NCBI GenBank assembly: GCA_965216585.1
Contig: CBDCGC010000003.1
Location: forward strand, 558,001 to 622,000
Direction: 5' to 3'
From: CADEER01 sp965216585
Lineage (GTDB): Bacteria > Desulfobacterota > Binatia > HRBIN30 > CADEER01
DNA: 64,000 nucleotides
Under the pieces are notes generated by a model. The model worked only from the letters and a program-made list of their open reading frames with translations. It was not told where the DNA came from and made no database searches. The translations under genes and the position numbers were made by a program. Positions 52,085-60,601 of this stretch are shown here, piece by piece (position 1 is the first letter of the stretch; each line of letters starts with the position of its first letter).

Positions 52085-52225
52085 GGATCCCTCCAGACCC
52101 AGCACTATAGCGCACCGATCGCGTAGCGGCCAGTCGACATTCATCGATTTCGCGCTGCCAATCTGAGCTTGCAATCACGCCCAGTTGAGCAGACAATTTT
52201 CCCCGGCTGTGTGGGGAGATGGGGC

Positions 52226-52798
52226 ATGGACGACAGACTGAGCTCGCAACCGCTGGCAGACTTCTTTCGCGACCTCGTGCGCGATGCCAAGCTCAGCCAG
52301 CACGTAGCGACGAGTGAGAGCGCCGAGTGCTACCTGGTCGAGCTGCTCGCCCGCTTCGCCCATCCCGAGGCCGGCTGGCACCGGCGACCGCTGGCCATCG
52401 ATTTTCTCGAGTCGTTCCACGCCGCCGACCGCGACAAGCGCAACGGCCGGCTGCGCCGCGTCGGTGACACGGCGCTCTTCGTCTCCGGTGTCTTCATGGA
52501 GCACCTCGAGCGCCAATTGGTCTCCGCCGACTACTACATGTCGCTCGGCCGCAGCGCATACTCCCATCTGGCTGGCGCTGCCGTCCCGGCAAAAGACGTC
52601 TTCGCGGAAATGGCCGAGCGCTTTCCCGATCTCGTCCGCGTGCTCACCGAAGTGAGCTTCGAGCACATCTTCTGCAGCGACCGGCAGACGGTGCGCGCAT
52701 ACGCCCGCTGGCTGCACACCGGCAGCGAGCTCGACGCCCACTGGTTGATGCGGCGCGGTCTGCTACCCGTGCGAGGGCGGCGCGGCCAGGTGCACTGA
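52226..52798 (+). CDS. Conserved hypothetical protein
   Basis: The 190-residue soluble, mostly helical protein has a distinctive core: VGDTALFVSGVFMEHLERQL, VSADYYMSLGRSAYSHLAGA and DLVRVLTEVSFEHIFCSDRQ. I have a vague memory of the GDxxLFVSGxF...DYYxxLGRxAYxxLA pattern in uncharacterised proteins of deltaproteobacteria and relatives, without a known role. No signal, membrane helix or metal motif is visible. Its last 36 bp overlap the 3' end of the convergent methyltransferase gene. GGGGAGATGGGGC precedes ATG 52226. Confidence 0.8.
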   Translation: MDDRLSSQPLADFFRDLVRDAKLSQHVATSESAECYLVELLARFAHPEAGWHRRPLAIDFLESFHAADRDKRNGRLRRVGDTALFVSGVFMEHLERQLVSADYYMSLGRSAYSHLAGAAVPAKDVFAEMAERFPDLVRVLTEVSFEHIFCSDRQTVRAYARWLHTGSELDAHWLMRRGLLPVRGRRGQVH

Positions 52799-53470
52799 AT
52801 CGCCAGCCGGGGCGGCGACGAGCATCTCGGGAACGTCTTCGTGCTTGGCGTTGCGCGCAACGACGACGGTAAACAACGATCGGCGCGAGGTCTTGTACAC
52901 CCGACTCTCGAGTGGGAGATCGGCAAAGACCTCGTCGCGCCCGAGCGTGTGCCAACCGACGCGACGGGTCAGCGGCTCGATACCGCGGTCGAGCGCCGCC
53001 AGCACCTTCTTGTCCGAGCGAAAGTGGTTGACGACGACGATCCTGCCGTCGGGCTTGCACACCCGCTGCGCCTCGCGCATGAGCTGGTCGGCATCGGGAA
53101 CGACGCTGACGACGTGGAAAGCCATGACGTAGTCGAAGGTCGAGTCTTCGAGATCCATCGCCAGGGCATCCATCTCGCGCAATTCGATGTGACGCCAGTC
53201 GTGGCGATCGATGCGCTCCTGCGCACGCTCCAACATGTCGGGCGCGAGGTCGATGCCGGTCACCTGGCAGTGGTCCGGATAGGCACGCAGTGCCAGGCCG
53301 GTTCCGACTCCGACTTCGAGTACTTTCGAACCCGGCGGAATCCGCAGGTCGCGAATCACTGCGGCGATGCGCGGGTAGAAGAAGCGCGCGAAGATCAGGT
53401 CGTAAACACCTGATAGCTGGCCGTAAAGCTTACTCTCGTAGGAATGCGGAACTGTCGCGCCAAAGGCCAT
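52763..53470 (-). CDS. Class I SAM methyltransferase, PmtA-like (phosphatidylethanolamine N-methyltransferase)
   Basis: The ~235-residue enzyme has motif I SKVLEVGVGTGLALRAYPDH, motif II QVTGIDLAPDMLERAQERI, EMDALAMDLEDSTFDYVMAF followed by HVVSVVPD, and RVCKPDGRIVVVNHFRS. The GVGTGL...YP...VTGIDLxxxML and VVSVVPDxxxxMREAxRVxxPxGRxVxVNHF pattern is that of Rhodobacter-type PmtA, which methylates phosphatidylethanolamine three times to phosphatidylcholine. Ubiquinone methyltransferases are the nearest alternative. The last ~20 residues (MLVAAPAGDSVHLAAPPSHG) are unconserved. Together with pcs at 40850 it suggests PC-containing membranes. Confidence 0.75.
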   Translation of the reverse strand: MAFGATVPHSYESKLYGQLSGVYDLIFARFFYPRIAAVIRDLRIPPGSKVLEVGVGTGLALRAYPDHCQVTGIDLAPDMLERAQERIDRHDWRHIELREMDALAMDLEDSTFDYVMAFHVVSVVPDADQLMREAQRVCKPDGRIVVVNHFRSDKKVLAALDRGIEPLTRRVGWHTLGRDEVFADLPLESRVYKTSRRSLFTVVVARNAKHEDVPEMLVAAPAGDSVHLAAPPSHG

Positions 53471-53498
53471 CGCACCACCCTTTCCCAACCACTACGAC

Positions 53499-53699
53499 TC
53501 AGGCTGCAGTCGCTTCTTCCTGCACATCCCGCTTGAAGGTCTCGATATCGCCACGGCGAAAGCGCCACTGCCGGCCCTGCTTGAAAGCCGGAATGATGCT
53601 CTTGCGCGCGTACTCGTTCACGGTATCCGGGCTCATATCCAACATGAGCGCCACTTCCCGGCTGTTGAGAATCGCATCTTTGATTTCCATAAACTCCAC
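53499..53699 (-). CDS. Small excisionase-type (HTH_17/MerR-like) DNA-binding protein
   Basis: The 66-residue protein is one helix-turn-helix unit: EIKDAILNSREVALMLDMSP, DTVNEYARKSIIPAFKQGRQ, WRFRRGDIETFKRDV. This is the SinI/excisionase-like HTH_17 pattern with the wing QGRQWRFRRGDI. Solitary members often regulate nearby genes or belong to vanished integrative elements. It lies between the methyltransferase and recJ, all on the minus strand. No integrase is near. Confidence 0.85.
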   Translation of the reverse strand: MEFMEIKDAILNSREVALMLDMSPDTVNEYARKSIIPAFKQGRQWRFRRGDIETFKRDVQEEATAA

Positions 53700-53784
53700 C
53701 GAGCCCTGGCAAGACGGGCTAGCGAGCTATTCAACCAGCCGGCGCGCACCAGTTCAAGCCCGGAGCTCTCTCGCCGGCTTCGCC

Positions 53785-55488
53785 TCAGGCGGCGCGGAAG
53801 TCGCGCACGTCGATCTCAAGACTGCGCTCGCCGCGCCATTCGGAGATCCGCGGGCGGTACAGGATGTCGATCCGGTCGCCCGCCGCGATCCTTCGATCTG
53901 CCATGCCAAAAGCAATGCCAGATAGGCGCTTATCACCTGATCCCAGAAAGAGCTTTAGGTGTGCCTCGGCGACGATGCGGCACGACCTGACGGCGACGTC
54001 GCGGGCGAGAAAGACGGGTTCCGGATTGGCGGCGCCGAACGGCTCGAGGCGCTCGAGGTCGGCGAGGAGGCTCTCACCGACCTCGCTGAGAGCGAGCTCG
54101 GCATCGACGCGGCGCTCGGGCACCAGCGCCGCCGCCGGCGTCGTCTCGGCCAACACGGCTTCGAGTCGCTCGGCCAGGGCGCCGACCTGGGTGGCTTCGA
54201 TGGTCATCCCCGCTGCCATCGGATGACCGCCGAAGCCGAGCATCAGATCCTCGCAGCGACTGAGTGCCTGGTAGAGATTGACGCCGCCGATGCTGCGCGC
54301 CGAGCCGCGGCCACTGCCGGTCGATGCATCGAGGGCGATCAGCACGGCGGGCCGGTGGTAGCGATCGACGAGGCGCGAAGCGACGATGCCGACGACGCCG
54401 GGGTGCCACCCTTCGCTGGCGAGCACGATGCAGTGGCGGTCGGCGGCGCCGCCGGCTGCCTCGACGGCCGCCACCGCTTCGTCGACCGCAGCGCGTTCGA
54501 TCTGCTGGCGTTCTTTGTTGACGCCGTCGAGCTCGACGGCGAGGCGGTCGGCGACCGGTCGATCCTCGGTCGTCAGCAAGTCGACCGATCGCCGCGCGTC
54601 GTCGAGGCGGCCGCCGGCGTTGAGGCGCGGCGCCAGGCGAAAGCCGATCGCCCCAGCGTTGACCTTGCCAACGCCGCTGACCGCTTTGAGGGCAATCATG
54701 CCGGGGCTGACGCTGCGCTCGATCTCGCGCATGCCGTGCTTGACGAGGACCCGGTTCTCACAGCGCAGCGGCACGACGTCGGCGATCGTTCCGAGGGCGA
54801 CCAGATCGAGCAGTGGCTTCAGCGCCGGCAGGTCGCTGGCGCCGCTCTCGCGCAAGTACATGCGCAGGCCGGCGGCGAGGTAGAATGCCAACCCGGCGCC
54901 GCAGAGGCCGTCGAAGGGAAAGCCGGATGCCTTTTCGATCGGGTTCAACACGGCATGCGCCGGCAACGGCGTGTCGGAAACCTGATGGTGGTCGCAGACG
55001 ATGACGTCCATGCCGAGGCTGCCGGCAAGTCGGATTTCATTGTGGCTGACACCGCCGCAGTCGACCGTGATCATCACCCTGGCGCCCTGCTCGGCCAGCG
55101 CCCGCACACCGATCTCCTTGAGGCCATAGCCCTCGCGCATGCGATGGGGGATGTGCAGGGCGGGCTCGTGACCGAGGGCGCGAAAGAAGCGAACCAGTAA
55201 GGCGCTGCCGCTGATCCCGTCGACGTCGTAGTCGCCGTGCACGCCGATGCGCTCGCCGTCGCGCAGGGCTCGGTGCAGGCGCTCGGCGGCCCGCCGCATG
55301 TCGCGGAAGAGCATCGGCGAGCGCAGATCTTCGGCCAGCCGGGCGCGCAGGAAGACCTCCGCCGCCGCCGGCTCGACGGTGCCGCGGCTGGCCAGCAGGT
55401 GGGCGAGCATCGGCGACAGCCCGAGCTCGCTTTGCAGGCGTGCGGCAGCGGCGTCGTCCGTTCGAGCCAGGCACCAACGCCGCTGCAT
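53785..55488 (-). CDS. recJ: Single-stranded-DNA-specific exonuclease RecJ
   Basis: The 567-residue DHH-family 5'-3' exonuclease works in recombinational and mismatch repair. Seen: motif I RIGVHGDYDVDGISGSALLV, motif II ARVMITVDCGGVSHNEI, motif III MDVIVCDHHQVSDTPLPAHA, FDGLCGAGLAFYLAAGLR, the DHHA1 part (GSGRGSARSIGGVNLYQALS, LMLGFGGHPMAAGMTIEATQ) and the OB-fold C-terminus ending WRGERSLEIDVRDF. Length matches E. coli (577). It follows secF by 12 bp. Confidence 0.96.
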   Translation of the reverse strand: MQRRWCLARTDDAAAARLQSELGLSPMLAHLLASRGTVEPAAAEVFLRARLAEDLRSPMLFRDMRRAAERLHRALRDGERIGVHGDYDVDGISGSALLVRFFRALGHEPALHIPHRMREGYGLKEIGVRALAEQGARVMITVDCGGVSHNEIRLAGSLGMDVIVCDHHQVSDTPLPAHAVLNPIEKASGFPFDGLCGAGLAFYLAAGLRMYLRESGASDLPALKPLLDLVALGTIADVVPLRCENRVLVKHGMREIERSVSPGMIALKAVSGVGKVNAGAIGFRLAPRLNAGGRLDDARRSVDLLTTEDRPVADRLAVELDGVNKERQQIERAAVDEAVAAVEAAGGAADRHCIVLASEGWHPGVVGIVASRLVDRYHRPAVLIALDASTGSGRGSARSIGGVNLYQALSRCEDLMLGFGGHPMAAGMTIEATQVGALAERLEAVLAETTPAAALVPERRVDAELALSEVGESLLADLERLEPFGAANPEPVFLARDVAVRSCRIVAEAHLKLFLGSGDKRLSGIAFGMADRRIAAGDRIDILYRPRISEWRGERSLEIDVRDFRAA

Positions 55489-55500
55489 CCTCCGCTCCCG

Positions 55501-56421
55501 CTATACGGCCTTTCTACCGGCCGACGGGTAGCGCTGCTCGAAGTAGAGAACGAGCGAGCTGGCGATGTAGATCGACGAATAGGTACCGACGATGAAACCG
55601 ACCAGCAGCGTGAAGGCGAAGCCGTGGATCACGTTGCCGCCGAGCAGATAGAGGGCGAGCACGACCAGCAAGCTCGTCCCCGTCGTCAGGATGGTCCGGC
55701 TCAACGTCTCGTTGATCGAGCGGTTGACGATGTCGACCAGCGACGAACGCCGATCCTTGGCCATGTTTTCGCGGATGCGGTCGGAGATCACCACCGTGTC
55801 GTTGACCGAAAAGCCGACGACCGAGAGCAGAGCGGCGACGATCGAAAGATCGAATTCGTAGTTGAACATCACCAACGCCGCGACGGTGAGGAAGACGTCG
55901 TGCAACAGCGCCGCAGCGGCGCCGATGCCAAAGCGCCATTCGAAGCGCGCCCAGATGTAGATGCCCATCATCAGCGTGGCAAAGGCGACCGCCAGCACGG
56001 CGCGCCGGCGCAAGGTCTCACCGACTCGCGGGCCGACCGATTCGACGCGCAGGATGTCGACGTCGCCGGCGCCGAACTTTTCCTGCAGGTGCTGCGTGAC
56101 CCGCGAGGTGACGCCCTTCTCCTCCTGCGGCGAGCGCGGTAGGCGAATCAGAAACTCGTTCTCACCGCCGCCGCCGAGCTCCTGGATGTCGACGTCCGCC
56201 AGCTCGGTATCCGCCAGCGCTGCCCGCACCGCCGAGGTTTGCGTGTCCTTGGCGAAGCGAACGTGGACCAGCGAGCCGCCGGCAAAGTCGATCCCCAGGT
56301 TGGGGCCGCGCACTGCGACGATGGCCAGACCGGCGAGGATCAACAGACCCGAGATCAGCGCCGCGGTGTTGCGATACTTGATGAAATCGAAGTTGGTTCC
56401 GTGCGGGATGAGCTCGATCAT
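55501..56421 (-). CDS. secF: Protein-export membrane protein SecF
   Basis: The 306-residue protein has six membrane segments with the SecF signature: DFIKYRNTAALISGLLILAG, GPNLGIDFAGGSLVHVRFAK, SVGPRVGETLRRRAVLAVAF, VVGFSVNDTVVISDRIREN and NRSINETLSRTILTTGTSLL. With SecD it uses the proton gradient to pull polypeptides out of SecYEG on the periplasmic side. The ATG shares one base with the secD stop. Confidence 0.97.
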   Translation of the reverse strand: MIELIPHGTNFDFIKYRNTAALISGLLILAGLAIVAVRGPNLGIDFAGGSLVHVRFAKDTQTSAVRAALADTELADVDIQELGGGGENEFLIRLPRSPQEEKGVTSRVTQHLQEKFGAGDVDILRVESVGPRVGETLRRRAVLAVAFATLMMGIYIWARFEWRFGIGAAAALLHDVFLTVAALVMFNYEFDLSIVAALLSVVGFSVNDTVVISDRIRENMAKDRRSSLVDIVNRSINETLSRTILTTGTSLLVVLALYLLGGNVIHGFAFTLLVGFIVGTYSSIYIASSLVLYFEQRYPSAGRKAV

Positions 56422-58022
56422 CAGATGCTAACCGTTTCCATTCTCCCGCGTGACAAGCGGTAGTCGTAAACCAGTCGGGTGAGCACGACCGCGGTGAAGA
56501 CGGAGCTGACCAGACCGATGCAGAGGGTGACGGCAAACCCTTTGATCGGTCCCGATCCGAACTGGAAGAGGATGATGCCGGAAAGGAAGGACGTGATGTT
56601 GGAGTCGAGAATGGCCGGTAGCGCGCGTTCGTAGCCAGCTTCGATGGCGGCGCGCGCCGTCTTGCCGAGGCGCAACTCTTCGCGGATGCGCTCGTTGATG
56701 AGCACGTTGGCGTCGACCGCCATGCCGAGGGTGAGGACGATGCCGGCGATGCCGGGCAAGGTCAGCGTCGCTCCCAGCCCGGCCAGCATGGCGACCAGGA
56801 AGAGGACGTTGAGAATGAGCGCCGAATCGGCGAGAACGCCGGCGAACTTGTAGTAGAACAGCATGAAGAGGAGGACGAGGACGCCGCCGACGACGAACGA
56901 GCGAAAGCCGCGGCGAATCGAGTCGGCGCCGAGCGTCGGCCCGACCGTCCGTTCTTCAGCCACCGTAACCGGCGCCGGCAGGGCGCCAGTGCGCAAGACG
57001 ATGGCGAGGTCATTGGCCTCCTCGGCGGTGAACGAGCCGGTGATGATGGCGCGACCGCCGGGAATGCGCTCCTGGATGCGCGGCGCCGAGTAGACGGCGT
57101 CATCGAGGACGATGGCCAACTGGCGGTTGACGTTGGCCGAGGTGATCTCCTCGAAGAGACGGGCGCCGCGCGAGTTCATGTCCATCGAGACCACTCTCGA
57201 GCTCGGCAAGTCTCCCGGTCGCACACGCGCGTCGGTGAGCACGTCCCCGGTCATCAGGGTGCGCGATTCGACCAGATAGGGCTCACCGCGCTGGCGCTCG
57301 CCGACGGCGTTGCGCTTGCGCTCGTAGAGCACCTCGGTGCCCGCCGGCAGGGACTTGTCGCCGGCCGCGTAGGCGCCGCCGGCGGGGTCGCGCACCAGCT
57401 TGAATTCGAGCACCGCGGTCCGGCCGATCAGGTTCTTGGCCCGCTCGGGATCCTGGATGCCGGGCAACTGGACGAGGATGTCGTTCTGCCCCTGGCGCTG
57501 GATCACCGGCTCGGCGACGCCGAGCTCGTCGATGCGATTGCGAATCGTCTCCAGCGACTGCTCGACCGCCGATTGGTGGATGCGCCCCACCTCGAGATCG
57601 GTGAGCAAGAGCTGGCGCACGACGCGGCCATCGACGGTCTCTTCCGACGTCGTCTGAAAGTAGGGGAAGCGCTGGTCGAGAACCTCCTGGAGCTTGTCGC
57701 CACCATCGAGCGGCACGTTGACCGCGGCCGTCTTGTCGCCGGTGCGACGCACCCGCGGCGCGCGCACCCCCTCGTCGCGCAGATCGCGGCGCAACTGCTC
57801 GGCGTTGACGTCGACGTAGTTGCGCACCGCCTCCTCGGTATCGACCGAGAGGATCAGATGGGTTCCACCCTGCAGGTCGAGGCCGAGAGAAACCTCGTTG
57901 CCCGCCATGAACGAAAGCCAGCTCGGCAACGGCTGCAAGAGAGTCGGCAGCATGTAGAGCGCGGCGAGGAGAATCAGCGCGAGAGCCAGCAAGGCCCGGT
58001 AGAGGAGACTGCGATCGCTCAC
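56421..58022 (-). CDS. secD: Protein-export membrane protein SecD
   Basis: The 533-residue protein has SecD landmarks: an N-terminal helix, VSLGLDLQGGTHLILSVDTE, the periplasmic P1 domain, NQLAIVLD-type region VNRQLAIVLDDAVYSAPRIQ, RTGALPAPVTVAEERTVGPT, LGADSIRRGFRSFVVGGVLV and the C-terminal membrane bundle with GIAGIVLTLGMAVDANVLIN followed by ERIREEL. Length is normal for the shorter SecD type. yajC-secD-secF lie in this order behind queA-tgt, the classical arrangement. Confidence 0.97.
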   Translation of the reverse strand: MSDRSLLYRALLALALILLAALYMLPTLLQPLPSWLSFMAGNEVSLGLDLQGGTHLILSVDTEEAVRNYVDVNAEQLRRDLRDEGVRAPRVRRTGDKTAAVNVPLDGGDKLQEVLDQRFPYFQTTSEETVDGRVVRQLLLTDLEVGRIHQSAVEQSLETIRNRIDELGVAEPVIQRQGQNDILVQLPGIQDPERAKNLIGRTAVLEFKLVRDPAGGAYAAGDKSLPAGTEVLYERKRNAVGERQRGEPYLVESRTLMTGDVLTDARVRPGDLPSSRVVSMDMNSRGARLFEEITSANVNRQLAIVLDDAVYSAPRIQERIPGGRAIITGSFTAEEANDLAIVLRTGALPAPVTVAEERTVGPTLGADSIRRGFRSFVVGGVLVLLFMLFYYKFAGVLADSALILNVLFLVAMLAGLGATLTLPGIAGIVLTLGMAVDANVLINERIREELRLGKTARAAIEAGYERALPAILDSNITSFLSGIILFQFGSGPIKGFAVTLCIGLVSSVFTAVVLTRLVYDYRLSRGRMETVSI

Positions 58023-58354
58023 TTTTCCTTTTCCTTCGTCTTCGGCTTTTCTTTGTCGGTAACTACCGCGGAGATCGATGGGCGGTTGATCCGCACATGA
58101 ACCTTCGGTGCGATTTCGACGGTGACGATGTCGTCGTTGATGGCCATCACCTTGCCGTACAACCCGCCCCCCGTAACGATTTCGTCGTTGCGCTTCAAGG
58201 CACCCAGCATATCCTGGTGCTCCTTGGCCTGCTGTTGCTGCGGCCGGATGACGAGAAAATAGAACACCGCGAAAACCAGAATCAGCGGCATGAAGGTGAC
58301 GAACGCCGGCGGTGCGCCAGCGGCGCCCGCCTGTGCCAGGGCCGTGTCGATCAC
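58019..58354 (-). CDS. yajC: Preprotein translocase accessory protein YajC
   Basis: The 111-residue protein has one N-terminal helix (AFVTFMPLILVFAVFYFLVI) followed directly by RPQQQQAKEHQDMLGALKRN and DEIVTGGGLYGKVMAINDDI, the YajC hallmark, and ends in a lysine-rich tail. The GTG at 58354 has GGGAGG 5 nt upstream and overlaps the tgt stop (GTGA). It overlaps secD by 4 bp. Confidence 0.95.
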   Translation of the reverse strand: MIDTALAQAGAAGAPPAFVTFMPLILVFAVFYFLVIRPQQQQAKEHQDMLGALKRNDEIVTGGGLYGKVMAINDDIVTVEIAPKVHVRINRPSISAVVTDKEKPKTKEKEK

Positions 58355-59517
58355 GCTGCCTCCCTTTCGCCAGCCTCGATGCGATCGATGGTCGCCGCCG
58401 ACCACGCAGCGTAGTCGCCGGCGGCGATGTGTTGGCGGGCCTGCGCCATCAGGTCGGCGAAGAAATGCAGGTTGTGCAGGCTCGCGAAGTGTGCCCCGAG
58501 CATCTCGCCCGAGCGCGTCAGATGGCGCAGGTAGCCGCGCGACAGCCTGCGACAGACGCTGCAGGCACAGTCGCCATCGAGCGGCTCGGGGCTGCGCGCA
58601 TAGCGCGCCAGGCGCAGGTTCACCCGCCCACTCCAGGTAAAGCACGTGCCGTTGCGCCCGTTGCGCGTCGGCAACACGCAGTCGAATTGATCGTATCCCA
58701 TCCCTACGAAGCGCAGTAGATCCTGCGGTAACCCCACACCCATCAGATATCGGGATCGATCGGCCGGCAGCTCAGCGGCGGTCTCGGCCGCGATCTCCCG
58801 GGTCTTTCGCCGGTCTTCCCCAATGCTCAATCCACCCACCGCATACCCCGGAAAATCCAAGCCGGCAAGCTGGCCGGCGTGGCGGCGGCGCAGATCGATC
58901 TCGACGCCGCCCTGGACGATGGCGAAAAGATGTCGATCGAGCGGCAGCTCGAGGCTCGCCTGGCGCTCGGCCCAGCGCGTCGTGCGCTCCATGCCGCTCT
59001 CGACCGCCGCCCTGCCCTCGGCGACGTCGACGCAGACGTCGAGCGGCATCAAGATGTCGACGCCGAGGCGCCGCTGGGCGTCGACGACCTTCTCGGGGCT
59101 GAGAAAGAGCTTCGATCCGTCGAGGTGGGAGCGAAAGTCGACGCCCTCCTCGCCGACCTTGCGCAGCGCCGCCAGGCTCATCACCTGAAAGCCGCCGCTG
59201 TCGGTGAGAATCGCTCCATCCCAGGCCATGAAGCGATGCAGCCCGCCGAGCTCCTCGATCGTCTCGATGCCCGGCCGCAACATCAGATGGTAGGTGTTGG
59301 CGAGAAGCAGCCTCGCACCGGTCGCCCATACCTGTTCGCTGGTCACCCCCTTGACCGTCGCCGCGGTTCCCACCGGCATGAAGGCCGGCGTCTCGATGGC
59401 GCCGTGCGCCGTCGTCAAGACACCACTGCGGGCCGCCGTGTCGGGGCAGCGGTGGCTGATGCGGAACGGCGACGAGCGCGGCGCGGCGGCGGCGCGGGCG
59501 GCGGATGAGTCTGCCAT
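58351..59517 (-). CDS. tgt: tRNA-guanine transglycosylase
   Basis: The 388-residue enzyme swaps guanine at position 34 of GUN-anticodon tRNAs for preQ1. Seen: ETPAFMPVGTAATVKGVTSE, NTYHLMLRPG, the catalytic DSGGFQVMSL, LMPLDVCVDV in place of the usual DEC motif, AIVQGGVEIDLRRRHAGQLA, GYAVGGLSIGED, the nucleophile aspartate in QFDCVLPTRNGRNGTCFT, and zinc ligands in DCACSVCRRLSRGYLRHL. DVC for DEC is a small departure from the E. coli sequence. queA lies 12 bp upstream, so both late queuosine steps are encoded together. Confidence 0.96.
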   Translation of the reverse strand: MADSSAARAAAAPRSSPFRISHRCPDTAARSGVLTTAHGAIETPAFMPVGTAATVKGVTSEQVWATGARLLLANTYHLMLRPGIETIEELGGLHRFMAWDGAILTDSGGFQVMSLAALRKVGEEGVDFRSHLDGSKLFLSPEKVVDAQRRLGVDILMPLDVCVDVAEGRAAVESGMERTTRWAERQASLELPLDRHLFAIVQGGVEIDLRRRHAGQLAGLDFPGYAVGGLSIGEDRRKTREIAAETAAELPADRSRYLMGVGLPQDLLRFVGMGYDQFDCVLPTRNGRNGTCFTWSGRVNLRLARYARSPEPLDGDCACSVCRRLSRGYLRHLTRSGEMLGAHFASLHNLHFFADLMAQARQHIAAGDYAAWSAATIDRIEAGEREAA

Positions 59518-59529
59518 CGGCCACCCGTA

Positions 59530-60582
59530 TCAGACGATGAGCATGGCGTCGCCGTAGCTGTAGAAGCGGTAACCCTGGCGCACCGCTTCAGCGTAGGCGG
59601 CGAGAATCCGCTGGCGGCCGGCGAAGGCGGCGACCATCACCAGCAGGGTCGAGCGCGGCAAGTGGAAGTTGGTCAGCAGGCCGTCGACGACGCGGAAGGC
59701 GTGACCGGGCTGGATGAACAGCGAAGCCGACAGCTCGCCGGATTTCAGGTCGCCGGCACTGGCGGCCGACTCGAGGGCGCGCGTCGTCGTCGTACCGACG
59801 GCGATGACGCGGCGGCCGTCCCGCTTCGCCGCCTCGATCGCGGTGACCGTAGCCGCCGGGATGATTGCCGGTTCGGCGTCGAGCCGATGCTCGTCGAGCG
59901 CCTCGCCGCGCACCGGCAGGAAGGTCGCCGGACCGACTTCGAGCGTCACCGAGGCGCGTTCGACACCGGCCCGCTCGAGCTCGGCCAACAGCCGCTCGCT
60001 GAAATGAAGCCCCGCCGTCGGTGCCGCAACGGCGGCAGGGCGGCGGGCAAAGACGGTCTGGTAGCGCTGCCGATCGACGTCGTCGGGTCCGTGCGGCCGC
60101 TTGATGTACGGCGGCAGCGGCACCTCGCCGCAACGCTCGAGATAGGCGCCGACGTCGGCGACCGCCGGCAGCGAGACGACGGCGGCGCCATCGCCAGCTC
60201 CGCGCTCGACCACCTCAGCCGCGACACCGCCGGCGAGCTCCAGCTTGGCGCCGCGGCGCAGGCGTTTGCCCGGTTTGCCGAGACAATACCAGCCACCGGC
60301 GACCGGGCGAACGAACAACAACTCGACGGCGCCGCCGCTCGCCGCGCGGCCCTGGACGCGCGCCGCGCGCACGCCCACGTCGTTGAAGACGAGGAGGTCG
60401 CCGCGCTCGAGCAGGCGCGGCAAGGCGAGAACCCCGGCGTGGCGGATGCCGGCGCCGGCGCGCTCGACCACCATCAGGCGGGCATCGTCGCGACGCTCTG
60501 CCGGCTGCTGAGCGATGAGCTCGACCGGCAGCTCGTAGTCGTAGGCCGCTAGCGAACCCGCGTCTTCACCGGGCTTCGTCAA
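59530..60582 (-). CDS. queA: S-adenosylmethionine:tRNA ribosyltransferase-isomerase QueA
   Basis: The 350-residue enzyme transfers and rearranges the ribosyl group of SAM onto preQ1-tRNA to give epoxyqueuosine. Seen: YDYELPVELIAQQPAERRDD, LLVFNDVGVRAARVQGRAAS, CLGKPGKRLRRGAKLELAGG, YQTVFARRPAAVAAPTAGLH with FSERLL, FLPVRGEALDEHRLDAE, and DGLLTNFHLPRSTLLVMVAA. Length is normal. Translation begins at TTG 60582; the family starts 10-15 residues downstream. Confidence 0.96.
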   Translation of the reverse strand: MTKPGEDAGSLAAYDYELPVELIAQQPAERRDDARLMVVERAGAGIRHAGVLALPRLLERGDLLVFNDVGVRAARVQGRAASGGAVELLFVRPVAGGWYCLGKPGKRLRRGAKLELAGGVAAEVVERGAGDGAAVVSLPAVADVGAYLERCGEVPLPPYIKRPHGPDDVDRQRYQTVFARRPAAVAAPTAGLHFSERLLAELERAGVERASVTLEVGPATFLPVRGEALDEHRLDAEPAIIPAATVTAIEAAKRDGRRVIAVGTTTTRALESAASAGDLKSGELSASLFIQPGHAFRVVDGLLTNFHLPRSTLLVMVAAFAGRQRILAAYAEAVRQGYRFYSYGDAMLIV

Positions 60583-60601
60583 CGGCAGGCGGTGCTGCTC
60601 T

